From Glossina fuscipes (Eukaryota > Arthropoda > Insecta > Diptera > Glossinidae): DNA of 64,000 nucleotides. Made by a program: the position numbers and the translations under genes. Every line of letters begins with the position of its first letter. Positions within the stretch are counted from its first letter, which is position 1. Of the stretch, positions 1 to 13,639 are shown in pieces. The stretch spans positions 33,597,138 through 33,661,137 of the forward strand of contig NW_023998415.1 in assembly GCF_014805625.2 (NCBI RefSeq). The letters are read 5' to 3'. The notes under the pieces were generated by a model. It saw nothing but the letters and a program-made list of their open reading frames with translations, ran no database searches and was not told where the DNA came from.

Positions 1-289
1 AAGACGAACTGATAGCAATCGAAAATTCTTAATTCTAAAACAAATATAATTTTCTTACTTCGTTTATGTAGACCAATAACCGGTCTTGATATCTGACATA
101 TTGACATCTGCACGTACTATACTCACTTTTATATAACAAAAAAAAAAAAAGGACAGAGTACTAGACCTATCGATAATTATGTATATAAAAAAATATAAAT
201 ACAACGAACTACAGTGTAGAACGATCGTAACCATTAAATGTTAGATAAATGAAAATTCCACGAGTGAATAGGTAGGACTTCATAGAGGA
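1..289. other. AT-rich edge sequence, no gene
   Basis: No reading frame or RNA gene is evident. The stretch near 45-58 carries the string AATATAATTTTCTTA-like sequence that ends several dispersed repeats elsewhere in the window, so a decayed repeat end may lie here. A short TATCGATA word occurs near 168, but no transcription unit is visible next to it. Confidence 0.4.
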
Positions 290-1227
290 GCCTGCTTGCA
301 ACCAAAGTACTCTTCCGCTAATTGGAAAAATCTGGACGGGACGGGACGGTCATATCGCTGAAGCTGGAGTAACAGCACAAAAATGTTACACTGATGCAAC
401 TGAAGACTGGCCTATGCCATTCGATGGTCCAAAATACCATATCGCTGAGACATACACCCTCAAGATATCAAGTAATAGTTTACGCCACCTCTGCACGTGC
501 ATTAGAATTTTTAAAAAGCTAAAGCAGAAGAAAGACATTCAAGCGTGAAAGATAATGAAAGGCGACAGGAGAATCCTAAGGCGTTTAATAGGCCCAGAAC
601 GCTTCTATGACACACCAAGGAACCACATAAAAAGCCTAGTGTCGCAATGGGCACAGAAAAAATCATCATTGCTATTGGCATTGGAAAGTATAGAACCAGC
701 GCAAACTGAAAGCTTCATCCGGCTCCGGTTTCTACACGGATTTTAGCTACCTTAGGTACCACCTGAAGAATATTCATATTCCAGATATCGATTCATGCAG
801 CTACTGCGAGGTGTCATCATATTCTATGCGAATGCGTGGCCATGTACGTTACCAGATACCAGGCGTTTGGCGAACACTGTATAATGCCGAACACCATATG
901 ACGCTCCGAACCTAAGAAGATGACGGGATTCATAAGGATCATAAAGCTGAAGAGCTAAGAGCACGAACGAATATAATAGATCTTTTCACATACATATCGC
1001 CGGCATTTTCACTTGTTCAAGTGTAATTATTGGAGAGCAGAACGGGTTGCAACAGGGAAAGATTCCCTCAGGCACTGGGCGACAATATTCAAGCTATTAA
1101 GCATTGTTCGAGCAGAAACCTAGTCTCTTCAAGCGTTTCTCAAGTAATAAAGGATTCCTGCGTACAACGAGTGTTGCAAGGCACTTTAAACCGAGATATT
1201 TATAACCATAAAAAAAAAAAAAAAAAA
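290..1227 (+). mobile_element. Degenerate non-LTR retrotransposon (LINE) 3' portion
   Basis: This looks like the 3' end of a LINE ORF2 followed by its 3' UTR and poly(A) tail. Around 750-860, reading in two frames, one sees YHLKNIHIPDIDSCSYCE and then, after a frameshift, CHHILCEC. This is the Cys-Cys-His-Cys pattern (CxxC, HxxxxC) that ends ORF2 of jockey, I and R1-type elements, downstream of RNase H. Stops and frame changes show it is dead. The tail is the A-run at 1209-1227. The 5' limit is uncertain and the clade cannot be fixed by eye. Confidence 0.55.
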
Positions 1228-1922
1228 ATGAAAAAAAATATAAAAATTTAACACTGAAGGCCATTGGCCCATGCTTTTGTAATATAATTAATAAAATTAT
1301 TTCTTCTTATATGAACTTGTTTTATTAAATAATGTTTAATTATGATTTAGTTATTTATTACCTTATTATTATTTTAATATTAATAATATTATTACCGAAC
1401 CTTTTATTAAACTGTAAATATAATACACATTTATTTAATGATGTCTTTATTATTATTGTTGTTGATGTTCAAAAAAAAGACATATTTTTAATTTTATTTT
1501 ATCTTTTAAAATTTATTTATTTATTTTTTTTATTCTTTTTTTATTATTATTTTTATTTTGTTTTATTGTTAATTATTATTTTTTAAGGACAATTATTAAA
1601 AAATTTAAAAAAAAAAACTTTTTCAATTAATAGATTTATATATGTGATTGTATTCTGTTATCATTATCATCATCATCATCATCAACATGTTATATCGTCA
1701 TTCGTGTATATATTAGTCTGTAAATGAATTTATCTGCTTGTCTGCCCGGTTGGCTGGCTGCCCACCCTACATTGTCACTTTCACTGTCATTTTTGTTTGT
1801 CACCATCATCAATAAGATATCAAATGACAAATAGAATTGCAACATATATATACGTATGTGTTTGTATGTATCTGTGCGTTTGTGTGTGCATGAGTATGTA
1901 TATGTATGGTGTGTGTATGTAT

Positions 1923-1956
<34 letters not shown>

Positions 1957-2011
1957 TATGTGTCTTTTGTTCATTTGTTTAGTTTTTCTTATTTTTTTCT
2001 CTTATTATCAC

Positions 2012-2050
<39 letters not shown>

Positions 2051-2819
2051 GGGAATTACGTTCAATTTCAGTTTAACACGATTCAATTAAATACAACTTC
2101 TGTTTTTCATGTGTTTTCATGTAGGTAGTAGGTGTGGGTGTATCTCTCTCTCTCTATCTGTGTGTGTGTGTATATATATATATATGTACGTATATGTATA
2201 AATGTATTGTAAACTGCTTATCAATGTATGTAAGATCTTTTTTTCTTTATATCCTCAGCTTTTAGTTAAATCTTTTCATAATTAATTAACATCATGTAAA
2301 GGATTATTTTTATTTTGTTCTCTTTTGCGTTTTTTTTTTTTTTTTTTATATTTATAATTATATTAAATTTTTTTTTTCTTCCAAGAAAAAGTGCTTTTTT
2401 TAAAAATTCTTTTATTTATTTATTTTTTTTTTTTTGTGTTTTATTATTATCCTTACAAATGTATAGCATATAAGGGTTAGTTAAACTGTGTAATCCATGT
2501 CTGTGTGAGTGTGTTTATATTTAATTAAATATTTATTGCAGCTGTCTCTAAGATTTTGTAAAATCGTTATATATTTTGTTTTGTTTTTTTCAGATTTATT
2601 TAAGTTATTTTTTTAAAAACATTTGTGTGATATTAAATATTGTGTAGAAAAAGTTTTTTCGCAAAAAACATATTTAAAAAAATGTATAGATTTTTTCTAA
2701 TTCTTTTTTTTTTTTTTTATTGTGTATATAAAATATTTTTCATATAAAACACAAATTTGATTCTTTTTGCTTAATATATATATATATATATTTTTTTTTA
2801 GTTTCATGTTATATATATG

Positions 2820-2856
<37 letters not shown>

Positions 2857-3159
2857 TATATATAACATAAAAATTGATTTCTTATTTCCTTAGTAAGATA
2901 ATGAAAATGTATAAACTATATAAATAAAGAAACTTTAAAAAAAGCAAAGGGAGATTGAATTCAGCATTGGCCGAATTTTTAATATCCACCACTAGTTGTT
3001 GATGATATTAAATGCGATATCATATGAATTGCTAACCATCCGCATTTATGCGACTTTGGCAGTATTATAGAGAATAGTGTATCAGTTAAAATAATATTTA
3101 CATATTTCGCAGTGTTTATAATATTCTTTTAAATGTGAAAGATTCCCTTAATCTGACTT
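1228..3159. repeat. AT-rich simple-sequence region with microsatellites
   Basis: No gene is visible. Simple repeats seen are (TCA)n at 1661-1686, (GT)n at 1924-1955, (TAA)n at 2012-2047, a CT/GT/TA compound tract around 2143-2185, and a TA-rich tract at about 2770-2866. Long poly-T runs occur at 2330-2350 and 2705-2720. Short open frames here are translations of simple sequence. Confidence 0.85.
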
Positions 3160-3800
3160 AAATGATGGTCAGACTAACTAAATGCGGAAGTTTTGCCACT
3201 TCGCCGACTTTAAACCGAACTGAATTGATTAAAAATTACAAACTATAGCCATATGAAAAATTACTTCTCAGACATCATATATATGGGATAGTTTCCAAAA
3301 AGCCGAGTGTCGTGGTCAAAGTCCGGTATAGTGAAATTGTAGTGCTCAGGAAATGCGAAAAAGTCGACTTTGTGACCACATGAAGAATTACGTTTCGCGA
3401 GATCTCGTACGTGAGAGGTTTGAAAAATAGACTAATTTGATCCAAATATTTAACAAATAAACTAAACATCAAATCATTTATCTGAACCAATTGTCATTAT
3501 AGAATATTAAAATCTGCCCTTAATTGCCGCAAACAAAAATTTCTAAAGCTATATGGAAGTGGCCCAAAAAATGGCCCCAAGGCATTCATACCGAACTATT
3601 ATTTTTATCATCATTGATTTTCACTAATATTAATGTAACGATTGTTTTAAAATGGGGCGTTGTGCGAGGAGTAATCGTTCGATCCTTAAATCAAAACACA
3701 TCAGTGTCAAAATATTTCGAAAATTGTAATCTGCGTGTACTTTGAAGACAAAAACACATGTACACACATCAGGCAGACAGATGATCGTATAGAACTAAAA
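3160..3800 (+). repeat. Degenerate dispersed repeat, family A
   Basis: Fragments of this stretch resemble the family A repeat copy at 5252-6110: similar wording around inverted Cys-less noncoding text, the CAAAACACATCA segment near 3693 and the CAGGCAGACAGATGATCG segment near 3768. It has no coding capacity. Divergence is high, so limits are approximate. Confidence 0.4.
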
Positions 3801-5250
3801 TAAATTAGGCCAGGGAAGTGATAGGGTTTGTAATGGACACCGGCACTGTAGCATTAAAAAATCAAATAAAAAAAAAAAAAGGAAAAGCAGTTCTTGTCAG
3901 GGAAAAAAACAAATTAAAATTTAAGTTTTCCTGGGTAGAGGAAAAGAAAACTTTGGACAGTTGCAGTTTGAAGAGTGAGTTATACACATATTTCTGCTAA
4001 AATATTGAATACGAAAAATCGTGAATAAATACGAACAAAGGAAGCTTCTAAAAGCGTATTATTTGAATTGAATTGTTTGAAAATTTCCAAGGAAAAAAAA
4101 ATCCTTTACATAAAAGAATTATTGACTGCAGCAGTTGAAGTGATGAAGTTTTATTAACGAACATCGATGTCAAATTTTCACTATGGAAAACTAAATGATT
4201 CAAATGGTTCTGCCTAAAAAAAACTAAAAAAATAACGTAACGAGATAAAAAAATAAGTATGAAAAAACAAAAAAAACGCACACAATCACGGGTACTGCTG
4301 TTCAAATATCCTTCGCATTGTTATGAATCGGCCTTACAACGTGTCTTAATGGATCAATAAACGAAACTTATTTTTTTTTTTGTATTTCTTTTTATTATTA
4401 ATCAAAAATTTAAAATTCATAATTTGTAAAAAACTTACAGCTGCGGTGATGCGCATCAACGTGGATTGGTTTTGGTAAGTTTCTTTTTTGGTTTGTTGAA
4501 TTAAATTAATCTAAATTTTCCCTTACTTGTGTTTAACCTTTTTTTTTTTTAAATTTTTAAATTTGAGCATTCTTTTTTTCCAAGTCTTGTTAATTAAAAA
4601 TAATATTTAAAATTTATAATTTGAAAATGATTTCACTTCTTCTAAAAATAAAAAAAATAAAATAATAATAGATCTTGAATTGAGATAATTTTGTAAATTA
4701 ATATAATTATTTTTTTGTTTTTTTTTTTTTACTTAAGTGGTTCGTTTTGTTATCTTTTATTTTTGGAAAAAATAAATAAAAATGTATTATTATTAAAATT
4801 ATTAAATTGTTGGTGAGATTTCCTTGAGGTGACTGAGGCGCATGACGACGTAATTTTTCCCGTTAAAAAAAAAAATAAATCAAAAATTAAATGTAAGCAT
4901 GTTATTTCAAAATAATGAATCATTGGTAGCGTAAAGATAAAATATCATGAACCTATTTTCGATTGCTTATTTTTAGCCATCCCATCCGTTGAGCCAGGCC
5001 GGAAAACATGCGTAGGTTTCATGGTATAAATAAAAAAAAAAATTTACAGTTTGCAAAGTACCCATATTAAATACGTTACAGTGTGCTATTCCAAGCTTCT
5101 TTTTTTACGCAGAAGGATTATAAAGCGGTCATAAGGCTAAGAGGCTTTCCATAGCCCCGTAGTTATATACTCTACGGTTTCTCCGACACATATTTCAATA
5201 TATTGTAAGGACCTATCAAAACTACCTATACTCACAGAAGATGAGTGTAA
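3801..5250. other. Intergenic, no gene seen
   Basis: AT-rich sequence with short poly-A and poly-T runs. No exon with supporting splice sites, no RNA gene and no clear repeat was recognised. The short open frames on both strands are lysine/phenylalanine rich and look like noise. Confidence 0.6.
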
Positions 5251-5251
5251 A

Positions 5252-6110
5252 AACCCAAACAAATAAGAACATTATAGTCAGGCAAGGCCGACAATTAAAT
5301 ACCCCACACCACATTGCCTAACACAATTTTTATTTATATTCTAGAACACAAAAATTATATCTTGTTTCTATGTAAAGGCATATTTTTCATGTGCTTATTT
5401 ATGGGCAAGCGGGCCGAAAACGCAACCTAATGTAGTACAAGTTTAATCCATACATAAGTTAGAACCCAAAAATATGTCTAGAATGTCCAAATTTTGTAGA
5501 GTTAATTTTTTTATAAGATTACTATAATATTATGGGTCAATTTTCATCACCACATATTAAAACTTGCACTTTTCTGCTTTACCAAGTATCAATTTTCGTG
5601 AAAATCATTATTATTATTGATCGAAGAAATAGGCCGAGATGGTCCAAGTTTGGTACAGATAATTTTTTTATTTTAAATTACTATTATGATGCAATTTTCT
5701 TCCTGAAGCATTGAAAATTACCTCTTTTTGTCGTGTAAACTGCAGTTTAATCAAAAATTGGCCCAAACGGTCCGCGGTTTCCGTAGCAATTTAAAGTGCT
5801 CAAATACTGCCACTTAGCCAGTTTTGCTGAGAAATTTTGTAAATTACAAACTTTTCCCATATAACGACTTTTCAGAATAGGGCGCTATATGGGGTGTGGT
5901 CCACAAAGTGAACCCATCCGAACCATTTTCAATAGCTTTCTTCCTCGAGTCAAAACACGTCATTTAGCTTAAAAACAAATTTACATAGATAGGCATCAGA
6001 CGCCCCGACGGACGGACAGGCTTAGAAAAATTCACATTATGATTCCGAATCAATCGGTATAATAAAAGGCGGATCTATCTTAACCCCTTCTTCGTGTGAC
6101 ATACGACCGC
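5252..6110 (-). repeat. Dispersed repeat family A, longest copy
   Basis: This is a noncoding repeat of about 850 bp. Its left end carries AAATAAGAACATTATAGTC followed by a small stem (GTCAG/GCCGAC), and its right end carries an ATCGGTATAATAAAAGGCGG-like segment. Similar segments are found at 36735-37395, 45393-46010, 46835-47215, 50992-51790, 53570-53910 and 61105-61420. Strand is given so that the hairpin end is the 3' end, which is the convention for Helitron-like elements and is an assumption. No transposase or Rep/helicase frame is present, so it would be non-autonomous. Confidence 0.6.
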
Positions 6111-7692
6111 ACTAACCTAACATGCTCTTGCACCACAAGTGCTGCACAGCATAAAAATGATTAATATCAATGCTCCTAAATAATTTGTTCATAGATTTGG
6201 AGTATTTCCTATTCGGATAGAGATGTTTCCGAATTTATATGATCAACTTTTTTTGTCCTTTTCCGTTATCGAAAAATAACGCTCACAATCGCCTTCTCGC
6301 GACGTCAGGATTCGGTTCAAAGGTTTCAAACAAAAACTTCTCAAATAGCCAAGTGTTATACTAGTCCGAAGATACGGCATATTACACTCATAAATACACA
6401 TACAGTTATTAAGTAATGATAGCTTATAGCCAAACTTAAGACGTGATCGAAAATTTGATAAAAAACAAAACAATCCTTTAATAAACAAACGTAACTTTCT
6501 TATTTGCTTTTGTTTTTTTTTTTTTTTGCCCCAATAAAGGGGCAAATTATCAACCTTAAGCCAAACACTTTATTGACCACTATTGTTCCCGTTTTTTTTT
6601 TTTTTTTTTTTTTTTTAACACTTGACTGTAAGTAATACGCAAGTGTACACAAGAGAATACAGATAAGTCGATCCCACATGCAAATCTTACTTTTAAAGAA
6701 AACCACTGCACAATTTCATGTAAAAAATACACTACCCTTCAAAAGCGTATTCAGTTTTAAAAGCTGCACGCTGCACACGTCATTGTATTTAAGACTTTCT
6801 AAAAACTTTGACAATGGGATTTTTTGGACTTTAAAAAAGAATGGTTTAACGTTGACAATCAAAGCTCAATTAAAGCAAAGAAAATAATATTATTTCTTGT
6901 AAATTTTGAATGCGCCACTGTATCTACTTAACTGCTTTTCAAGTTTAGAGGAATACAAATTAAAAGCGAAAAAAGATTTGTAAAATCAACTAAATTTATC
7001 TTTACAGACAAAATTGTCACTTAAAAAACAAGAAGAAGAAGAAAAAAAAAGAAGGAAGAACATTTATACATTTTATACATCCACTCACGCCGATCAAAAA
7101 TATATTAACTATACGAAATTCCCCGGGCATACTTTAACAGTTATTTTACAGTAGATCTAACTTAACCTCTGTGGTGGATATAACATATCAATGTAAAGCA
7201 AAACAAATCAAAAATAACAAAAATTGAAAACAAAAAATGAAAATAAAAAAAATATATATGTATTAAATTATTTTTAATATAATTTCTTTCTATAGAAAAT
7301 TTCATTTCATTATTAAACAATTTAAAATGAACGGCTTCGAATGACGTGAAATGCAATGATTTTTAGACCCTAATACGAAAGAAGTAGAAAATGTTTACAA
7401 AATTAATTAATCAGGCTTTAATAATATCCCGCAGGTTACCTTTCTGCTCATTATTTCGTTCATATTTGCAACTGATTTTTAATGGAATGATTAAATTTAG
7501 TATACTTTTAGTTTTGATTGGAATGAGTAATTCAATACTACAGTCTTCCACGACTAAACGTATGCTGTTCACTTGTAATTAGCCGCTCAGTGAATTAATG
7601 AAATTTTCTCTTTCAAAGCGAAATAAGGTAAAAAAATGAATAAACAACCTAACGGACCTAACGGAGGCTAAAAAAAGGCTTAAGGACTTCGG

Positions 7693-7724
<32 letters not shown>

Positions 7725-8230
7725 TTTAAAAAAATTTTTTAAATTTTTTGTTTTTTTTTTTTTTTTTTTTTTGTTATCAAAGATTCTCTCTCTTTAGGAA
7801 ATTGTATAGTTTTGTTTTTCATTTGTTTATTTCATATTTTTATAAGAAACTTTAATTTTTTGTTTTCTTAGTTTGCTCTTATGATATATGATATTCATAC
7901 ACCTATGTAATCTTTAATTATGCTTAATTTTTAAACAATGGCTTAAGGAAAATAGTTATGATTCACACAGTGTTCAAAAAAGAGGGATAGGAAAGGAATG
8001 ACATTGTTGGTTAAAAGTTATTTAATGCGTTTAGATTATTTTCGTATTTTATTTTAATTTTCTTCTTTTTTTGTTTTCTTGTTTTTTTTTTTAATTTTAT
8101 CTTTTTTAGGTTTTCAATAACCACCAAACTACCAGCAAATGTCATAAAGGGAGTGCAAATGGATGTATATATGTATTTATGCATGATTGTGTTTGCAAGT
8201 GTATGGTTTTTTTTTCCTTTTCGTATTGTC
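6111..8230. other. Intergenic and Rap1 3' flank
   Basis: No coding exon is seen up to the Rap1 stop codon. Long poly-T runs occur at 6590-6616, 7692-7718 and 7750-7772. On the minus strand an AATAAA (plus-strand TTTATT at 7826-7831) lies about 400 nt beyond the Rap1 stop and could end that transcript, so part of 7800-8230 is probably Rap1 3' UTR. Confidence 0.5.
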
Positions 8231-8785
8231 TTAAAGCAAAACACACAGTGATTTCTTCGGTTTTTTTTGTTTCTTTTCCGGTGATTTTTTATTGATCTGT
8301 CTAACGAGATCATAGAATATATCGACAACATTCACTTTAGCTTTGGCAGAGGTCTCCATGAAGGCGCAGTTAAATTGATTGGCCAAGCTTTTACCCAATT
8401 CTTTACCTACTACTCGTTCATCTTCGAGATCGCATTTATTACCCACCAGCACCATGGGCACATCATCCGTATCCTTAACACGGAGTATTTGTTCACGCAA
8501 ATCTTGCAGGTCATTAAAAGTTGATTGCGCCGTTATAGAATAGACTAACACGAAACCTTGGCCATTTTTCATATAAAGATCACGCATGGCGGTGAATTGT
8601 TCTGTACCGGCAGTGTCCAATATCTCAAGCATGCATTGCTGGCCATCGACCTCCACCTGTTTGCGATAACTGTCTTCTATGGTGGGATCGTATTTCTCGA
8701 CAAATATACCCTGTACAAACTGCACCGTCAGGGCCGACTTACCAACACCACCACTGCCCAAAACAACAATTTTATATTCACGCAT
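8231..8785 (-). CDS. Rap1: Ras-like GTPase Rap1
   Basis: Rap1 is a membrane-bound small GTPase of the Ras family that controls cell adhesion and adherens-junction placement in flies. The single-exon frame encodes 184 residues, the usual Rap1 length. The P-loop GSGGVGKS is at residues 10-17, the effector loop YDPTIEDSY at 32-40, DTAG at 57-60, NKCD at 116-119 and SAK at 146-148. Residue 61 is Thr (DTAGTEQF), the Rap hallmark where Ras has Gln. The tail is lysine-rich and ends in the CaaX box CVLL (181-184), whose final Leu predicts geranylgeranylation. The start codon is followed immediately by the conserved [13 protein letters not shown]. All key residues are intact. The neighbour HBS1 lies on the same strand 4.9 kb upstream. 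Confidence 0.97.
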   Translation of the reverse strand: MREYKIVVLGSGGVGKSALTVQFVQGIFVEKYDPTIEDSYRKQVEVDGQQCMLEILDTAGTEQFTAMRDLYMKNGQGFVLVYSITAQSTFNDLQDLREQILRVKDTDDVPMVLVGNKCDLEDERVVGKELGKSLANQFNCAFMETSAKAKVNVVDIFYDLVRQINKKSPEKKQKKPKKSLCVLL

Positions 8786-11700
8786 TTTGCTAAACTTGCT
8801 TGTTAATGTTTTTTTTTTTCTTTTTTGTAAAAAGGCGGGGTAGAGTGTATTCGTTAAATTTCTTCTTGATCAAGAGTTAGAAGTTTTTATTTTTTTTAGT
8901 TTTTTTGTTTGTAGTTGTTGTTGTTGTTGTTGGAAGAGAGGCGTTGTTTGTTTTTCACAAAAAAAAAAAAAAATAAAAATTGGTTCCGACTTAAATTCTG
9001 TTTTATTTAATGTACTTGTGTTTTAAAAAACGTTGCTTTAACATCAGACTTTTTTAGAAATGTTTAATTGTTGATTTTTTACTTTCTCTTCCTTTTTTAT
9101 TTTTATTTTACATTAATTTGAACTTTTGAAATATATTCTCGGTTTATTTTTGTAGTATTTTTATGACTATTCTTAAGTTTTTTTGTATTACTCAACAAAG
9201 GAATTTTATCCGCATATAATTAGTGTGCTTTAAATAGGGCCTGGTCTTCTCTGTTCTGCTCTTTTGTGCATATTCCGTTTTATCTTTGCCTTTTCGTGGC
9301 ACTTTGCACTTTTCTTTACCTTGGTTGCCGCGGCTCCTTCCTTTTCTTTTTTTTTTTTTTTTTTGAGTTTTAATTTCTTGCCGCAAAAATATAACGAAAT
9401 GTCACCTAAAAACGTACAAATAAAAACTATATATTAATTTATTCTTGTTGTTAGCGACACAGCAAAGAAGAAATTAAGATTTTTCCTTCAGTAATTTTCC
9501 TTTGTGCTGCTGCTGCTCTCTTTTTCTCTTTTTCTATCAATTAACTCATTACTATTTTGTGACTAAAAAAAAAAAAAAATAACACATGCAATCGTTTGAC
9601 TCAATTTCTTTTCACCACCAATCGCCCAAAATTAACTTCAAAGTAAATGACTACTAGAGAGCACTCTTCTTATGTACAACTGCTGTTAGGTGCTCTTGTT
9701 TTTCTAGTTCTCTATTTTATTTAATATGACGCGATCGTACAATCGTATAATTCTTTTTTTAATTTACCTAATACTCCTTTTATCCTTTCAACCAAGCAAT
9801 ATGCATTTTGATATGTTTTATTGCAAAACTTCTTTACGTTTTCACACAATTATTCTTTGTTAATCACTCGTGCACTCACATTCCTTTCTCTCTCTGCTGC
9901 TCACACATATAACAAAGAATTTCTAGCCAAATAAATTATTTCCGCTAAACTTGCTTTGTTTTTTATTTTAATTTTGTGCGCTTTATATCGCAATTTTTCT
10001 GTTTTTTTATACATATGTATATATATATGTATATATATACATGTATGTATATTTTTTGTGCTCTCTTTTTAATTATCAGTTTTCTAACTTGAAATATTTC
10101 ACAATGTTTTATTGAATTCTATTTATTAATTGTCACAAAATGTGTTAGCTGTTGCGAATCTGCCTGTATTCTTTTTCGCGTCCCCTTCACTTTCTAGATG
10201 GCAGTGCTGCCAGTATTTTGGATTAGTTACCATTTTTTCTTTTTAGAGACTTTCTCTATTTCATAAAAGATATTTTTTCCTAGACGTTTTTGAAATATAG
10301 AATTGCCAGCGTTGCGTATAAAAATAAACAACTCAGCTGCTTTCATTCTTGTCTATAACGTTTTTACCGCGTTGTCGCTGGAATTTCATATATCACTTAA
10401 TTTAAGCCTCATCTTTGCTTTAAGCTTCATTCTTTGGGTTATATAGCTTTTTCTTCTCTTATTTTAATATTTTTCAATGAGATTTCATGAAACAAAATCA
10501 AAAGTAAATCATAACAAGAAAATTCACTCTAAGCTGGACTTAGAAGATACCTTTTCCCTTCCTTTCACTTAGAATGCAAGTTACAGTCTTTTGCAGGTTC
10601 AACTTCCTCTGAATTCCTCTTCCAAAATGACGTTTACATTTAAGGTGATTTCAATGTTTTCATCAAATGATTTCATTTGAAAGCAAAGTTCTTGTCGAAT
10701 TGAAAAGTTTATGATTAAGTGTGTAAACTCACAGAGTGTAGCATAAAAAATATAACATTTTTTTACATGTGGACTTATGACTAATTGTAAAAAGTAAAAT
10801 AAAATTACAAAATATATCGTCACCATTTTAGGAATGAACATATTAATGCATCTATCTGCCTCACATATATGTTTTACTTTCTTTTCTAATATTTATTTCA
10901 CTTTGTTTTTGATATTAAACCAACGAAATTATAGCAATTCTGTTAAAGTGATTACTAATATCACTAATATGGCACAAACACGGAAAAGTAAATTTATGGA
11001 TTTCAATATAAATTTATTGAATTTTTTAGATGTAAATTTTGTTTTATACACATATGATGATTTTTTGCAGGATTTTATTGAAAACCATGTCATTACTTGA
11101 TATCACTTAAATCGATTTTAGTGTTGATGTTATATTATATTAATTTTTACAATCAATAATAGACGTAAACGTGAGAAAACAATACATTTACTTCGCAATA
11201 TACGCAATATATCCAACAAAGCTGAACAAAAAAATACTCAAATAACGCAACATCGATTCAACGATTCATAAATGTAAACAAACTCAACCAATTAGAACGA
11301 ACCTCGGCAAAATAAACAAATGTTGGCGCTCATTTAAATGGGGTAGAAAAATTACCAGGACCAATTTGAATATATATACTTATAGTAAGAGAAAATAAGC
11401 AAACTCTTGAAAGTAATTTAAAGTAATAAAGAAAGTGGTCAATGAATCTTTCCGTTTGCTTTCAGTGGGCTTTTTTACATTCTACGGTACGCAAAAAACT
11501 ATTAGCCTTTCTTTCTATATTGTCAGATATTATTAATTCATTTAAAGTCATTCCAATAAGACAAGTGTGTGAGCAAAAGAATCTACCCAAAGACATTCTT
11601 ACTTTTTTTTTTTGAGAAACTGGATTAGAAGGAAAATATATTTTAATTTATTCTCTTATTCTCTTCTATTAATGAAAAAGGTGCACAAAACTAAGAATAT

Positions 11701-12666
11701 GAACAGCTCTGAAAGGGTCCAGAGGTCGATTTGCGGTTCACATAACGACGTTCACATAACACGTTAGACAAAAACGATACGATCTCATTTTTGGTTGATA
11801 GCTTTCGTATTGAGTTGGGCTTGCCGTTCGTTGCATTTGCAACGGAATTTTTATGATATCATCGTTGTATGTATAACAAAATAATGCAAAGAAGAGGAAG
11901 AGGAAGGCAAGAAGTCAATGAATAAGTAAACCAAATATAAAATTTAAAAAAGAAATTGATGAAAAAATTGAAGTGTTTGAAAAACGAGTTTGATATATGG
12001 AACTAAGTATATCACTGTTTATTTAAATTATTTAGTTCTTCTTTATAGTGACTTTGATAATTATAATTTCCATATTAAGTTTGTGTGCGTTTGCGTTGCC
12101 CAAACTGGCTCTAAATATCACGTTTCCAGAATAGTTTTTACATAGTTTCTAGTAATTCTATATTTCTACTTTTCTCGTTCTCGTTAACACTTTGACCTAT
12201 AACCACGAGTCTGACTAGTGCTAAAGAATTTTAGCATAAAATGACAGCGTTTGTTTTTGACATTTATTTCTGACGAAATTGGATGATATATCGTTTTATT
12301 ATTTCACAATTCCTTTTGGTTCACCGAAATATACATGTCATGAAAAACATACATTGCCAATTCGGGGGCACAGCCTAACAGCTGAGCACGGCGCCCGACT
12401 GGTCTTCTTTACTATGGCTTGGTTGAACGGTGTAGGCTAAAGGGTTAATTCCATATTCATTTATTTCTTTTAATTTTTTTTTCGTGCAAAAAAGTAAACA
12501 TTGAAAGTAATTATTTGATATTACTATTTTCGCCAACATTTTGAAATTTTTGAAATTAATTAAACTTCCTATGTCCATTAATTTTACCAATTGTGCTTTT
12601 GCACCGATGTTTTTCTTTACCTTCTCTTTGAACATTAGGCTCGCTGATTATTTTACTTTCATGCAG
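8786..12666. other. Rap1 5' flank and spacer
   Basis: No protein-coding exon is convincing. The first kilobase is A/T-rich with a (TTG)n run at 8914-8932, and probably contains a Rap1 5' UTR intron. A palindromic GGCAGTGCTGCC lies near 10199 and a GCGTATAAAAATA TATA-like word near 10313 on the plus strand, so a promoter could lie around 10.2-10.3 kb. Sequence from 10.4 to 12.6 kb shows no recognised repeat or gene. Confidence 0.45.
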
Positions 12667-12801
12667 AAATGTGACACTTTACATTCGATGCCGGGCAAAC
12701 ACTCGTACGCCATCGAGTACTATAGCGAACCAAACGAGGAGAATGAACTCAAAATCCAAATTCGCTGTCAAGCTCGCTCGATAACGGGCAACGTAAAGTG
12801 A
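12667..12801 (+). CDS. Orphan terminal-exon-like ORF, function unknown
   Basis: A frame of 44 residues (KCDTLHSMPGKHSYAIEYYS at its start, ending in RSITGNVK and a stop) begins directly after a good splice acceptor (TTTACTTTCATGCAG). Its codons are richer in G and C at third positions (GCC ATC GAG TAC) than the surrounding AT-rich DNA, which is a coding signature. No upstream exon could be paired with it in the 3.8 kb on its left, and I do not recognise the protein. It may be the last exon of a plus-strand gene starting near 10.3 kb, a decayed exon, or a retrocopy fragment. It sits between Rap1 and HBS1, both on the other strand. Confidence 0.3.
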   Translation, partial: KCDTLHSMPGKHSYAIEYYSEPNEENELKIQIRCQARSITGNVK

Positions 12802-13639
12802 CCCCAGTTCTTCAAAAAGTAAAAACCAAAACCAAGCTGCCGAGTAACAGATTCCTAATTATCCGAATTAAATACCTTTTAATGTTTATAAAAAGTTAAA
12901 CGATAATGAACTCCATCAATTTCATTCTATTTATAACTTTCCCACATGCATTACATAATTATGACTAGCACATCAAATACGTGATAACTAAAAACTAACT
13001 GTGCGTACAAACGTGGAAAAGGATTTTCGCTTCGATCATTTGAAAGCTTATAATTTGAATCCTCTCAGCATAATTTGAAAAATGTCATTGGCAAGTCCGA
13101 TATATGTTTATTAGAAGTATTTTTGTTTTTTGCAATATTTTGTTATTTATATATATTTAATAATTTATATTTTACATATGTAATAGATACGCATACATAT
13201 ACATATATATAAACATGTATATACATGTACATACATGCACATACATGTACGTATATATGTATATATATATATTAGGTATATAGGTATATATATATATATA
13301 TATGAATATATATCTATATCGTGTACATATATATCCCCATTGCGCACATATTTTATTAACATACGAACAGCTGAAAAATGTATTAAGTTAAAAAAATAAA
13401 AAGTTTTAAACAGAGTACAACTTCGTTACAAAAAATACTAAGGATAACTTACACAAAATAGAAAATGAACTAATCTTACCCAAAATTTTGTAAGAAGCCA
13501 ACACAAAAGAAATTTTACACATTTCGAATCCGTTCTCCTCAACAGGGAATAAGGTCGTAACTTTTCTGTCTTTGCTTTTCGGTTGATGCAGAGGTACTTA
13601 ATTATTTTGAGTTTGTGAAAATTTCACTTTACGTACAAC
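12802..13639. other. Spacer and HBS1 3' flank with TA/TATG microsatellite
   Basis: 13185-13335 is a TA/CATA/TATG simple-sequence block. On the minus strand an AATAAA (TTTATT at 13352-13357) lies about 280 nt past the HBS1 stop and may be its poly(A) signal. No gene is seen. Confidence 0.6.

Noticed and set aside
1797..1982. Open frames over the GT/TG region on both strands
   Set aside because: They are translations of a (GT)n microsatellite.
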